Assembly: GCA_964500205.1 (NCBI GenBank)
Contig: CAZCNS010000012.1
Span: 1-64,000 of the forward strand
Direction: 5' to 3'
DNA length: 64,000 bases
DNA from: UBA10329 sp964500205
Lineage (GTDB): Bacteria > Bacteroidota > Bacteroidia > UBA10329
The position numbers were made by a program, and so were the translations under genes. The notes below the pieces were generated by a model, which had not been told where the DNA came from, made no database searches, and saw only the letters and a program-made list of their open reading frames with translations. This document shows, piece by piece, positions 51,782 to 61,678 of this stretch (its first letter is position 1; each line of letters starts with the position of its first letter).

Positions 51782-52804
51782 ATGACAAAGGAAGCCCAAG
51801 GGGGCATGGACTTTAATTCGTCCAACCTCCTGCTTTTTGTGGTGCGGTGGCGAAAGCCACTTTCCTTGGTCACCGTGCTTGCCGCGGTGGCCTCGGTCAT
51901 TTTCTCCGCGCCTGTTTTCGTCCCGCCCAAGTATCTGAGTACGGTGATCATGTTCCCTACTTCGACCGCATCGGTATCGAAGTCGCTACTTGCGCAGAAT
52001 CCCCAAGGTAAGCAGGATCTGCTCCAGTTCGGGGAGGAAGAGCAGGCAGAGCAGCTCCTGCAGATACTCAACTCAGATGAGATCAGGAATCGCATCGTAC
52101 AGAAGTACGACCTGATGAACCATTACAGGATAGACACCAGTGCTCAGTACAAATTCACCCAGCTTTTCAAGGAATACGAGTCGAACATCAAGTTCAAGCG
52201 CACGGAGTTCCAGTCGGTACGGGTCGATGTGCTTGACACAGACCCCTACATCGGTGCGGCCATCGCCAATGACATAGCCGCGTTGGTGGATTCCGTGAAG
52301 AACAGGATGCAGCAGGAGCGTGCCTTCAAGGCGATGCAAATTGCCGAAGTCGAGTATTTCGGCATGAGAGACTATGTTCAGGAACTGGAGGACTCACTCA
52401 GCACCCTTCGTTCGATGGGCATCAACGACTATGAGTCGATGGCAGAGCGTTTCACAGAGTATTACGCCAAGGCAATCCTTGAAGGCAACCAGCGGGCCAT
52501 GTCCAAGCTTGAGGAGCAACTGGCCACCTTGTCGAAGTATGGGGGTGCCTATGTCTCCATTCGTGACATCCTTGAGCACGAGAAGAAACAGTTGAGCCAC
52601 CTTCGCGTGAAGTACAAGGAGGCCCGTGTAGATGCCGAACAGACACTGCCGCACAAGTTCATCGTGAACAATGCGGTTCCGGCCGAGAAAAAATCATATC
52701 CGATAAGATGGCTCATTGTTTTGGTGAGCACCATATCCGCTTTCCTCTTTACACTGCTGGTCATCATCGCAATGGAGAATTTCAGGAACATAGCAAAAAG
52801 CTAA
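51782..52804 (+). CDS. Wzz-like polysaccharide chain-length protein 1
   Basis: A 340-residue protein of the Wzz/PCP superfamily. A membrane helix at about residues 28-47 (LSLVTVLAAVASVIFSAPVF) follows a short cytoplasmic part, then a long periplasmic helical domain (LEDSLSTLRSMGIND ... YGGAYVSIRDILEHEKKQLS), then YPIRWLIVLVSTISAFLFTL as the second helix with the usual Pro. It has no tyrosine kinase domain. It probably sets the chain length of an O-antigen or exopolysaccharide. The next gene is a paralogue 17 bp downstream. Confidence 0.85.
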   Translation: MTKEAQGGMDFNSSNLLLFVVRWRKPLSLVTVLAAVASVIFSAPVFVPPKYLSTVIMFPTSTASVSKSLLAQNPQGKQDLLQFGEEEQAEQLLQILNSDEIRNRIVQKYDLMNHYRIDTSAQYKFTQLFKEYESNIKFKRTEFQSVRVDVLDTDPYIGAAIANDIAALVDSVKNRMQQERAFKAMQIAEVEYFGMRDYVQELEDSLSTLRSMGINDYESMAERFTEYYAKAILEGNQRAMSKLEEQLATLSKYGGAYVSIRDILEHEKKQLSHLRVKYKEARVDAEQTLPHKFIVNNAVPAEKKSYPIRWLIVLVSTISAFLFTLLVIIAMENFRNIAKS

Positions 52805-52821
52805 GAATTTTATGAGTCATC

Positions 52822-53781
52822 ATGGCTGAATATGTGAATAACGCATCGCTTTGGAATCTTATCATCAGCAGGTGGCGACAGCTTATCATGTTGGCTGCGG
52901 TTGCGACTTTGCTCTCGATTGTGTTCTCGAGTCCGTTCATAATAGAACCACGCTACCGGTCTAATGCGGTGCTATATCCTGCCAACATCATCCCCATGGG
53001 CACTGAGACGCCTACGGAGCAGATGATGCAGGTTCTGGAGTCCGATCAGATCAGGGACTCCATCGTGAAGGACTTCGACCTCTTCAACGTCTATCGCATG
53101 GACCATGCAGATGACGGTGCCAAAAGTGCCATGGTGAGGAAGTACAAGTCGCTGGTCAGTGTGCGGAAGACGGAATACGAATCAGTGGTGGTAGAGGTGG
53201 AGGACCCCGACCCCGTAAGGGCGCGCGATATGGTGAATGCCATCATCCATTATTTCAACAGAAAGACCAAGTTGATGCAGAAGGAGAAGTCCATTGAAGT
53301 GGTGGAGATCCTGTCTCGCGAGGTGGTGGAGAAGCGGCATGAGATGGACAGCATGGAGGCAGTGCTTACGACTCTACGAACCGACTATGGCCTGCTGGAC
53401 TATGGCCTGCAGACCGAGTACGCCACTGAGCGGTATCTCGATGTGATCACCACACCTTCGCGAAAATCGTCTGCCAAGGAGATCGAGCCGCTATTGGCAG
53501 CGTTGAAGGAGAAGGGGGGTGAATTCGTGGCCTTGAACGAGCACCTTTGGAGAACCCGTGGCAAGTACAACGACCTGAAGGAGCAGCTGGAACGTGCCCG
53601 ATTCGATGTTGACAAGCAGCTCACATATAGCAATATCATCACTCATCCTGAGGTGGCCGACCGTAAATCATACCCGATTCGGTGGCTCATAGTTTTGGCA
53701 TCGGTCATAGGCACGCTGCTTATGGCCGTAGTGGTCATCTCTGTGATTGAGAATATCCGGTCATCAGTTTTCTCAAAGTGA
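52822..53781 (+). CDS. Wzz-like polysaccharide chain-length protein 2
   Basis: A 319-residue paralogue of its upstream neighbour with the same layout: helix 1 at about residues 20-35 (MLAAVATLLSIVFSS), a periplasmic coiled domain, and RKSYPIRWLIVLASVIGTLL as helix 2, where the shared SYPIRWLIVL is nearly identical in both. The pair probably arose by duplication and may form a mixed oligomer. It overlaps the O-antigen ligase gene by four bases. Confidence 0.85.
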   Translation: MAEYVNNASLWNLIISRWRQLIMLAAVATLLSIVFSSPFIIEPRYRSNAVLYPANIIPMGTETPTEQMMQVLESDQIRDSIVKDFDLFNVYRMDHADDGAKSAMVRKYKSLVSVRKTEYESVVVEVEDPDPVRARDMVNAIIHYFNRKTKLMQKEKSIEVVEILSREVVEKRHEMDSMEAVLTTLRTDYGLLDYGLQTEYATERYLDVITTPSRKSSAKEIEPLLAALKEKGGEFVALNEHLWRTRGKYNDLKEQLERARFDVDKQLTYSNIITHPEVADRKSYPIRWLIVLASVIGTLLMAVVVISVIENIRSSVFSK

Positions 53782-55244
53782 CCAATGCATTGACAAACAG
53801 CATCTCAGGTATAGGCAAGTGGGCCTTGGCCGCTGGCGTGGTTTTCGCCCTGCTCAATGCCGTCTTCGTGGCCATGGAGTTCTACTACCTGCCGTTGCTG
53901 CCAGTGATGCTGGCCGTGGCAATGTTAGGACTGTTCGCGTTGGACAAGCTGGTGCTGTTCATCGTCTTTCTCACCCCGCTCTCGGTTAACATCACGGACA
54001 TCGGTGGGGGTGTAGGCATGACCCTGCCCACGGACCCGCTGATGTTCGGAGTGATGCTCATCTTTTTCTTGAAGCTCTTTGTTGAGCGGGGTTTCCCGAA
54101 GGAGGTTACTTCGCATCCTGTTACGCTTGCCATCATCATTCACCTGGTTTGGTTGGCCATCACTACTGTGACCAGTGAGATGCCTATGGTATCGCTCAAA
54201 TTCCTGACGTCAAGAATTTGGTACTTGGTAACATTCTACTTCGTAACCACGCAGGTCTTCAGGGATTTCAGCAAGGTAAAACTCTTTGCGGGACTGTATA
54301 TCGCCACTTTTTCTATCATCATCTGCTACACGATCATCCGCCATGCCATGTGGGATTTTGGTGAGCAGCCCGCGCACTGGGTGATGGAGCCTTTCTTCAC
54401 GGATCACACGTCCTACGGTGCGGCCTTGGCTTTCTTTTATCCGCTCATCATCGGACTCACGTTCATGAGTCCTTACAGCCGCAGTTGGAAACTGCTTTTC
54501 GCGGGGCTGCTTATTCTCTTCTCCATCGCTTTGATACTCAGCTATACACGGGCCGCGTGGATCAGCCTTGCAGGTGCGCTTGGTGTTTTCATCATCATGT
54601 GGTTCAGGATAAGGTTCGTCACGGTTGCCAGCATTGCGGTGGTCGGTCTGAGCGTACTCGCGTTGTCTTGGAGTACGATCATCATGGAACTGGAGAAGAA
54701 CAGACAGGATTCCTCCGCTGAGTTCACGGAACACATACAGTCGGTGACCAACATCAGCACGGATGCCTCCAATCTGGAGCGTTTGAACCGGTGGGGATCC
54801 GCCTGGCGCATGTTCAAGGAACGTCCAGCGGTGGGTTTCGGTCCCGGTACCTACGCTTTTCAGTATGCACCTTTTCAGCTTGCCAGCGATAAGACCATCA
54901 TAAGTACCAATGCAGGCGATGCGGGCAATGCTCACAGCGAATATATCGGCCCGTTGAGCGAGCAGGGACTGTTCGGGATGGTGGCTTTTGTGATGATCGT
55001 TGTCTGTGTGGTCTATTTTTCGGTGCGGCTCTATGTGCGCATTGAAAATCGGGAGCATCGGTTATATATGGTCTGTATGTTCCTCGGACTGGTGACGTAC
55101 ATGCTTCACGCTTTCCTCAACAATTTCCTCGACACGGACAAGATCTCGGCTCCGTTCTGGGGATTCATTGCTGCCATAGTTGCCATAGATGTTTATCACA
55201 CAAAGGGTGTGACAGGTCAGAAGCAGATTGAGAAGGTCAGCTGA
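53778..55244 (+). CDS. O-antigen ligase / Wzy-like polymerase family protein
   Basis: A 488-residue membrane protein with about twelve helices and the Wzy_C domain (RLNRWGSAWRMFKERPAVGF, then GPGTYAFQYAPFQ) in a large periplasmic loop. LILSYTRAAWISLAGALGVF is the usual preceding helix. It may attach O-antigen to lipid A-core or polymerise repeat units. The GTG start overlaps the upstream stop in GTGA. Co-expression with the two Wzz proteins supports a surface polysaccharide role. The 3' end overlaps that of the next, convergent gene by eight bases. Confidence 0.85.
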   Translation: MTNALTNSISGIGKWALAAGVVFALLNAVFVAMEFYYLPLLPVMLAVAMLGLFALDKLVLFIVFLTPLSVNITDIGGGVGMTLPTDPLMFGVMLIFFLKLFVERGFPKEVTSHPVTLAIIIHLVWLAITTVTSEMPMVSLKFLTSRIWYLVTFYFVTTQVFRDFSKVKLFAGLYIATFSIIICYTIIRHAMWDFGEQPAHWVMEPFFTDHTSYGAALAFFYPLIIGLTFMSPYSRSWKLLFAGLLILFSIALILSYTRAAWISLAGALGVFIIMWFRIRFVTVASIAVVGLSVLALSWSTIIMELEKNRQDSSAEFTEHIQSVTNISTDASNLERLNRWGSAWRMFKERPAVGFGPGTYAFQYAPFQLASDKTIISTNAGDAGNAHSEYIGPLSEQGLFGMVAFVMIVVCVVYFSVRLYVRIENREHRLYMVCMFLGLVTYMLHAFLNNFLDTDKISAPFWGFIAAIVAIDVYHTKGVTGQKQIEKVS

Positions 55245-56142
55245 ATCTGCGTTCGAGCATCCGTTTGATATCGAGCCAGGTAAAGTATGCCTCACTCTCG
55301 TATTCACCGCTCCTCTGGGTGAGAAGGTGGTCAAGCAGGGTTCCTGCGGGCACAAACCATCCTCCTTTGGCCGCGAGGTATTCAAGATTGGCTTGGAAGG
55401 CCGGGTCAACCTGCCCATTCCCGTCCACAAAGCCTGATGCGAAATGTGTGTAGACGATGCAGCATCCGCCTTCCGCTTCAAGTCTGTCGACACTCTCAGG
55501 GGATATCAGTGATGTGAAAGCACGAACATTCGCACCATCTGACGAGCTGAACCAGAAATTGCTTGAAGCCTCCTTGTCGCGGTCACGATAAGGCATTCTC
55601 GGGTCGTGCTTCAGCGTATTGATGTCCTTGAAGGAGCGCGACCGCATGTACTTCACGTGTTTCTTGGCAAAGTCGCCCCAATAACAGTCGCTGCTCGGGT
55701 CATGACCGAAGAACCTGTCATTGGGACTCCTCCAACGGGCGTAAGCCTGAAGGAATTTACTGCATGCGCTGTTGCCCCAGTGTATGTTGTGTGGGCTTTG
55801 TGCATGGTTGATGTGCATGGAAGGATAGGTGCCCAAACACTCCTTGTAGAACTCAAGTCCCGCAAAGATCTCACTTCGGCCGAATGCTCCACTACCTACT
55901 CCGTGCAATCCGATTTCGAAGCCTTTTTGGCGCAGCGAGAGAATGAATTCGACATGATGTCGGTCCTGCAAGGTCTCGCCAGTGAATCGGTCTCGGGAGG
56001 GGTATACCCAAACGGTCTTGGTCGTGCGCATACCAAGCTTCGTCAGCAGGTCATACACCGGTGCTATGTTCTGCACCGTGGCATTATCGGTGTCATCAAC
56101 TACGGTGAAAGCAAATCGTTTATTGTCAGGCCATCTCATCAT
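55237..56142 (-). CDS. Polysaccharide deacetylase-like protein
   Basis: A 301-residue protein. RFAFTVVDDTDNATVQNIAP at the N-terminus recalls the Asp-Asp metal motif of NodB-type deacetylases, and FEIGLHGVGSGAF looks like the second strand motif with His, while YTHFASGF may hold another ligand. The match is partial, so the fold call is tentative. The start MMRWPDNKRFAF at 56142 is preferred; an in-frame extension up to 56316 would overlap the tatC gene on the other strand. It could act on the same surface polysaccharide as its neighbours. Confidence 0.6.
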   Translation of the reverse strand: MMRWPDNKRFAFTVVDDTDNATVQNIAPVYDLLTKLGMRTTKTVWVYPSRDRFTGETLQDRHHVEFILSLRQKGFEIGLHGVGSGAFGRSEIFAGLEFYKECLGTYPSMHINHAQSPHNIHWGNSACSKFLQAYARWRSPNDRFFGHDPSSDCYWGDFAKKHVKYMRSRSFKDINTLKHDPRMPYRDRDKEASSNFWFSSSDGANVRAFTSLISPESVDRLEAEGGCCIVYTHFASGFVDGNGQVDPAFQANLEYLAAKGGWFVPAGTLLDHLLTQRSGEYESEAYFTWLDIKRMLERRFS

Positions 56143-56194
56143 TAGCAGGTAATAAGGCAAAGGAATGAAAATAGGGACAGACCCCCGCCATGAA

Positions 56195-56228
56195 TTGAGG
56201 ATGTGCAGAATCTGCAGGGCTATCTTTG
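56195..56228 (+). promoter_or_regulatory. tatC promoter, leaderless type
   Basis: TTG at 56195-56197, then 23 bp, then TATCTTTG at 56221-56228, a full match to TAnnTTTG. Only four bases (CCCC) separate the box from the tatC ATG, so transcription probably starts at or next to the start codon. Confidence 0.6.
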
Positions 56229-56232
56229 CCCC

Positions 56233-57063
56233 ATGACCGATGATGTGCCAGAGGATGACGTAATGGAGCAGGGCGAGATGTCCTTCCTTGAGCATCTGGA
56301 GGTGCTCCGTTGGCATCTGGTCCGCTCAGTTGCGGTCATCGCAGCTTTTGCACTGGTGGCTTTTCTGATGAAGAGCTTCATCTTCGACACCATTCTGCTC
56401 GGCCCCAAGAATCCAGACTTCTTGACCTACAGGCTGTTATGTGAAGCTTCCGATCGGTTCGGCCTTAGCGACCTGCTCTGCTTCGGTGAGATGAAATTCC
56501 AGCTGATCAACATCAGTATGGCGGGGCAATTCACCACCCACATTTTCGTGTCGCTTATCGCAGGGCTGGTGGTCGCCTTCCCATTTGTGGTCTTTGAGCT
56601 TTGGAGATTTATTCGACCGGGGCTTTACTCACATGAACGCAAGTATGCCAACGGGATGGTGTTTTACACCTCGGTGTTGTTCATCCTCGGTGTGCTTTTC
56701 GGTTACTACGTCATCGCGCCTCTATCCGTCAATTTCCTCGGCAATTATCAGGTCAGCGAGGAGGTGGTCAACCAGATAGACCTCAACTCGTACTTCACCA
56801 CGCTTGCCACGCTTGTGTTGGCGAGCGGATTGGTATTTGAGCTGCCTATACTGGTCTATTTCCTCACCAAGATCGGTATCATCACCCCTCAATGGTTGCG
56901 TACTTATCGAAAGCACTCCATCGTGGCCATTCTCATTTTGTCTGCAGTGATCACACCTCCCGATGTGGCCAGTCAGATCCTGGTCTTCATCCCATTGGCG
57001 ATATTGTACGAGATCAGCATCTTCGTCTCTGCTGCGGTTTTGCGAAACGATGCATTGAAGTGA
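56233..57063 (+). CDS. tatC: Sec-independent protein translocase TatC
   Basis: A 276-residue TatC, the receptor for twin-arginine signals. MSFLEHLEVLRWHLVRSVAV is the family's N-terminal signature, with the Glu of the FLEHL segment. About six helices follow; FVVFELWRFIRPGLYSHERK is the conserved cytoplasmic loop, and YRKHSIVAILILSAVITPPD the end of helix 5. The DUF1501 protein at 15928 is a probable substrate. No tatA is in the window. Confidence 0.95.
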   Translation: MTDDVPEDDVMEQGEMSFLEHLEVLRWHLVRSVAVIAAFALVAFLMKSFIFDTILLGPKNPDFLTYRLLCEASDRFGLSDLLCFGEMKFQLINISMAGQFTTHIFVSLIAGLVVAFPFVVFELWRFIRPGLYSHERKYANGMVFYTSVLFILGVLFGYYVIAPLSVNFLGNYQVSEEVVNQIDLNSYFTTLATLVLASGLVFELPILVYFLTKIGIITPQWLRTYRKHSIVAILILSAVITPPDVASQILVFIPLAILYEISIFVSAAVLRNDALK

Positions 57064-57151
57064 CGCAGCAACAGCCTGCGAACACTCCGAACAGAGATGA
57101 ATGGTTTTCTGATGAGGTCAATGTGACCAACGACACCAGCAAAACGAGCTG

Positions 57152-58819
57152 CTATGGGGCCAGTTTATTCTTCAGAGCTTTAGCCCAAGAATTCGGGATC
57201 TTATCCAAAGTGTTCAGCAGATAGGGCAATGCTTTCAGCTTGAAACCCTCGTACTCGCTTGGCACAACGGCATCTATCAAGTGCGGTCCCGGTTCGCGGA
57301 GAGCGTTCTCTAACGCCTTATTGAATTCCTCGGCTGTTCGCGTCCGTTCGGCCGGCATCCCCATCCCCTTGGCAATACTCACGAAATCGATCGGAGGCTG
57401 CGAGATATCCAATTGCGCTTTGGCTTTCGGACCGGCTTTCTCCGCACCCGTTCTTTCCAGTTCGATATTGAGGATGGCGTACGACCCGTTGTTCAGAATG
57501 ACCGTGGTCACATCCAGCTTCTCGGCAACGATCGTCCATAGTGCTTGAATCGTGTACATGGAAGCGCCATCACCGATCAGCGCAATGACGGGGCGGTTAG
57601 GTGCTGCCACCGCTGCGCCCAGCGCCACTGGCAAACCTTGACCAATTGCACCGCCAGTCAAGGCCAGCAAGTCGTGTTTCGGGGCTCCTGCCGTGTGAAA
57701 CGGAATCTTGAGCCCCGATGTCTGCGATTCATCGGAAATGATGGCATTCTCTGGAAGCATGGCCCCGACTGCACGGGCCACCTTCTCTGCGTTCAAACTT
57801 CCGGTTCCCAATTTCGGGCGGTTGGCCTCTTGCAATTTGGGTGGTGTGTCGGTTGCGCCAACTGCAGCGACCAAAGCTTCCAGACTGTTCATGGCATCCT
57901 GCTCTTTTTTGACCAGGTCATGCACTTTGCAATCGTCTGGCACGAGATAGCTCTTCTTGCCAGGGTAGGCGAAGAACGATACAGGTGCTTTGGCATCAAT
58001 AAGAACGAGATGATCGTAGCCACTGAGCTGCACGGAGGCCATTTCTGCCAAGTAAGCGATGCGCTCTACATTCGGCAAACCTGCTCCACGCTGCAATCGT
58101 GTTGGGAATACTTCCGTAAAGAGTTTCGCTCCGGTTTTCTCAGAGATCTTAGAAGCGAGCATCAATCCGTCTTCCAATATCACTCTTCTGCCGAGCAGAA
58201 TGGCGGTCTTCTTTCCTGAACCTTTCAGCACTTCCGCAATGCTATTAATTTCTTCATCAGAAGCTGTATCTGGCGCAGGCTGCGTGAAATCGTTGATGGC
58301 AGTTCCACCTTCACCCCAAGAAACATCGGCAGGGAGAATGAGCGTGGAAATCTGATTGGGTGAACCTGTGGCCACTTTGATCGCCTCAGCTGCATCCTCA
58401 CCTATTTTGCCTGTCTCCTGCGTGGTACGCACCCAACTTGAAACATTCTTCGCTACGGTCTCAATATCTGATTGCAGCTGAGCATCGTACTGCGTGTGGT
58501 ACGTGGCATGGTCGCCAACGATATTGATCATCGGCACACGCGCTTTTCTGGCGTTGTGCAGGTTGGCAAGGCCGTTTCCGAGACCACAACCCAAATGGAG
58601 CAATGTGGCGGCAGGCTTTCCTGCTATCCGTGCATAACCATCGGCTGCACCGGTTGCCACACCCTCGAAAAGTGTGAGCACCGCTCGCATATCGCTATCA
58701 TCCAGTGCAGCAACAAAATGCATCTCTGAGGTTCCCGGATTGGTGAAACAGGTGTCGATACCTGCATTTACAAGCGTGTTTATCAGTGCCTTTGCGCCCG
58801 TGGTGTTGTCCCTGCTCAT
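57152..58819 (-). CDS. ThDP-dependent enzyme, acetolactate synthase/benzoylformate decarboxylase type
   Basis: A 555-residue thiamine diphosphate enzyme. The catalytic Glu is in LTLFEGVATGAADGYARI, and the ThDP/Mg site is ALIGDGASMYTIQALW followed by VILNNGSYAILN. The middle domain binds FAD or ADP in some relatives. Automatic annotation would call it acetolactate synthase large subunit, but no small subunit is next to it, and the benzoylformate decarboxylase-like branch (with HATYHTQYDAQLQSD) is equally possible. It is a single-gene unit, and its codon choice seems a little more AT-rich than its neighbours by eye. Confidence 0.75.
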   Translation of the reverse strand: MSRDNTTGAKALINTLVNAGIDTCFTNPGTSEMHFVAALDDSDMRAVLTLFEGVATGAADGYARIAGKPAATLLHLGCGLGNGLANLHNARKARVPMINIVGDHATYHTQYDAQLQSDIETVAKNVSSWVRTTQETGKIGEDAAEAIKVATGSPNQISTLILPADVSWGEGGTAINDFTQPAPDTASDEEINSIAEVLKGSGKKTAILLGRRVILEDGLMLASKISEKTGAKLFTEVFPTRLQRGAGLPNVERIAYLAEMASVQLSGYDHLVLIDAKAPVSFFAYPGKKSYLVPDDCKVHDLVKKEQDAMNSLEALVAAVGATDTPPKLQEANRPKLGTGSLNAEKVARAVGAMLPENAIISDESQTSGLKIPFHTAGAPKHDLLALTGGAIGQGLPVALGAAVAAPNRPVIALIGDGASMYTIQALWTIVAEKLDVTTVILNNGSYAILNIELERTGAEKAGPKAKAQLDISQPPIDFVSIAKGMGMPAERTRTAEEFNKALENALREPGPHLIDAVVPSEYEGFKLKALPYLLNTLDKIPNSWAKALKNKLAP

Positions 58820-59065
58820 GTCGTTTGTTTATTGGAGGCACGAGTTTACAGAAAATACTTGACCGATTTCTTCACTTACTTTTCCTGATTTAGCGATGGA
58901 GATCGGTTCCTCTGTGCGGATAAGACCTGTTAATTGGACCTTTAATCAGGTGAGTGGGTTAGACATCATTTAGGTAATACTGAGCCAGTGAGTAAGAGTC
59001 AAGGACAGGTGTGATGAAATCAATACTTTCGCGCTGCCCTATGGGTTCACCCATCTTCTAAGTTG

Positions 59066-61675
59066 ATGCGTCTTCTGCTTATTGTGTTTTGGCTGCTCTC
59101 ATCCCTTCAGATGTCGGCACAGGAGAAGACCCGGGTCAAAGGCACGGTGACAGACTTGGAGACGGGAGAGCCCCTGCCATTTGTGAACATCAGTTTCGTG
59201 GGCAAGGCCGTGGGCACCACCACCGATTTCAAAGGCAAGTACAGCATTGAGACCAACTGGGCCAGCGATGAGCTTCAGGCATCTTTTATGGGGTATGAGG
59301 CCATGACGAAAGCCGTGGTCATCGGAGTCAATCAGACCATCGACTTTGCCCTCGGCAGCGGTGCGATCAAGCTGCAGGAAGTGACTGTAAAGGCTGGTCG
59401 GCAGCGCTATCGCAACAAGGAGAACCCTGCTGTGGCATTGATCCAGAAGGTAATCGACAACCGCTCTCAGAACCGGAGGTCGGGCTTTGACCACTACCAG
59501 TTCGGTAAGTACGAGAAGTTGCGCCTCGACCTTAACAATATCACCGAGGAATTCACTCAGCGCAAGTGGCTCAAGAAGTTCGATTTCATGTGGGCCTACA
59601 TCGATACTTCAAAAGTGAACGGCAAGCCTTTCCTACCGCTGTATTTCACTGAGAAGAAGACCAAGGTGTTCATGCGGAACTCGCCCGCCTCCATGAAAGA
59701 GTTTGAAATGGCTCGCAAGACCGTGGGATTTCAGGAGTTCATGGACGAGGAGGGCATCGGGTACTTTCTCGACAAGATTTATCAGGACATCGACATTTAT
59801 GACAACTCCATTCAGTTGATGGAGAAGGAGTTCGTAAGCCCCATTTCGGTCATAGCCCCGGCCACCTACAAATACTTCATCATGGACACGGTGGATGTGG
59901 ACGGGGTCACGTGCATCAAGCTCGCTTTTCAGGGAAGGAGTCCTGCCGACCTTGCCTTCCGGGGCGACCTTTGGGTGGCCATGGATTCCAGCTATGCGGT
60001 GAAGCAGGTGAAGATGGGCATTACGCGCGAGGCCAATATCAACTTCGTGAGCGATCTTGAGATAGAACAGGTCTTCGACCACAGCGACTCGCTCGGTTGG
60101 TTCATCGTTAGAGACCAGATGACCATTGACTACAACCTCCTGAGCAGCAGCATGGGGATGTTCGGTCAGCGCACCGTCTCGTACGACAGCATAGTGGTCA
60201 ACACCCCCGCGCCCGATAGCGTCTGGAGCCAAGCAGGGAGCTATATCATCCTGGAAGGGGCCGAAAAGCGGGATGATTCCTTTTGGCAGGATGCGCGTAC
60301 CGAGGAGCTCACGGGCAATGAGCAGGGTGTCTATGAGATGACCGCCAAGATGAAGGAGGTCCCTGCATTCAAACGTGCCATGAACATCATGTTCCTGCTG
60401 ATCTCTGGCTACTACGAGGTGGGCAAGTTTGATGTCGGACCGTTGTATTCGATGGTGAGTTTCAATGAGGTGGAGAAATGGCGATTCAGGGCCGCGCTGC
60501 GCACCAACCGCAAGATGAGCGAGAAGTGGATGGCAGAGGGCTATGTGGCCTACGGTCTCGATCAGCGCATCGACAGAAGGTTCAAGTTCGGGGGTGGGTT
60601 CACTTACTTCTTTGATCGGAGACCCTACCATCAGCTGGATATCGAGTTTCAGCGTGACATCAAGATGCCTGGGCAGGACCTGCTCATCGCTTCAGACGAT
60701 AACATCTTCCTCTCTTTCCGCACAGGACTGGCCAATCTGATGATCTACTACGACTCCTACCGGGTCAATTATCTCAAGGAATGGGATTTCGGCCTCGCTG
60801 CGGGGCTCCAGTTAGAACACAGGCGCATACAGCCTGCCGGTGCACTCACATTCACCCCGGTCGATTCCATGGTCTCAGTGCCTCGCGAGGTGGTCACCAA
60901 CGAGGTGGGCCTCTCATTCCGTTACGCACCCCGAACCAAGTTTTATGAAGGCAGGTCGAGGCGTGTTCCGATCAAGACCAAGTATCCGATCTTCGAGGCC
61001 AGCTACACTTATGGTATCCCCGACCTGTTGGGCAGCAGGTACACTTTTCACAAGTTCGGCCTCAGGATTTTCAAGCGATTCTTCATAGCACCCATCGGAT
61101 TCGGTGACATGCAGTTCGAGGGGGGATATATGATTGGTGAGGTTCCCTTTCCGCTGTTGTTCGTGCATCGGGGCAACCAGACCTTCTTTCAAGACCCCAA
61201 TACCTTCAACCTGATGAACTGGTTCGAGTTCGTGAGCGATAGGTATGTGGCACTCGACTATTACCATCATTTCAACGGTGCTCTGTTCAACAAGATTCCT
61301 TTCCTCCGAAAGCTCAAGTGGCGGGAGACGATCGGGGTAAAGGGTGTGTGGGGAAGTGTTAGCACACGCAACAATTCTATGGCGCCCGGATTCAACGGTG
61401 ACACCGAGCGTATCTTCGGCTTCCCCGAGCGGCCCATGCTTGACAAGGAGGGCGACCCCATCATAGATAACGATGGCAATGTGATGACCGAGCAGGTGAC
61501 TCACACCCTGGAGACCATGCCCTATGTGGAGGCGAGTTTCGGCATCGAGAACATTTTCAAGATCATCAGCATCGATGCCGTAAAGCGGTTTACCCATCTC
61601 AACAATCCCAATGTGCCGAGCATCGGCCCGGGCAGAGGTTGGGGAATACGCGTGCGTTTTGCCGTGAGATTCTAA
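59066..61675 (+). CDS. DUF5686 / carboxypeptidase-regulatory-like outer-membrane protein
   Basis: An 869-residue outer-membrane protein. A signal peptide (MRLLLIVFWLLSSLQMSAQ) is followed by a CarboxypepD_reg-like domain (VKGTVTDLETGEPLPFVNIS ... TDFKGKYSIETNW, residues 22-100) and then the DUF5686 region. The second half is rich in alternating beta strands and ends in Phe (WGIRVRFAVRF), as for a beta-barrel. Its job is not known; it could be a TonB-dependent-receptor relative without a plug. lptB starts three bases after its stop, so they are probably one operon. A TACTTTCG box at 59024-59031 may be the promoter. Confidence 0.85.
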   Translation: MRLLLIVFWLLSSLQMSAQEKTRVKGTVTDLETGEPLPFVNISFVGKAVGTTTDFKGKYSIETNWASDELQASFMGYEAMTKAVVIGVNQTIDFALGSGAIKLQEVTVKAGRQRYRNKENPAVALIQKVIDNRSQNRRSGFDHYQFGKYEKLRLDLNNITEEFTQRKWLKKFDFMWAYIDTSKVNGKPFLPLYFTEKKTKVFMRNSPASMKEFEMARKTVGFQEFMDEEGIGYFLDKIYQDIDIYDNSIQLMEKEFVSPISVIAPATYKYFIMDTVDVDGVTCIKLAFQGRSPADLAFRGDLWVAMDSSYAVKQVKMGITREANINFVSDLEIEQVFDHSDSLGWFIVRDQMTIDYNLLSSSMGMFGQRTVSYDSIVVNTPAPDSVWSQAGSYIILEGAEKRDDSFWQDARTEELTGNEQGVYEMTAKMKEVPAFKRAMNIMFLLISGYYEVGKFDVGPLYSMVSFNEVEKWRFRAALRTNRKMSEKWMAEGYVAYGLDQRIDRRFKFGGGFTYFFDRRPYHQLDIEFQRDIKMPGQDLLIASDDNIFLSFRTGLANLMIYYDSYRVNYLKEWDFGLAAGLQLEHRRIQPAGALTFTPVDSMVSVPREVVTNEVGLSFRYAPRTKFYEGRSRRVPIKTKYPIFEASYTYGIPDLLGSRYTFHKFGLRIFKRFFIAPIGFGDMQFEGGYMIGEVPFPLLFVHRGNQTFFQDPNTFNLMNWFEFVSDRYVALDYYHHFNGALFNKIPFLRKLKWRETIGVKGVWGSVSTRNNSMAPGFNGDTERIFGFPERPMLDKEGDPIIDNDGNVMTEQVTHTLETMPYVEASFGIENIFKIISIDAVKRFTHLNNPNVPSIGPGRGWGIRVRFAVRF

Positions 61676-61678
61676 CCA

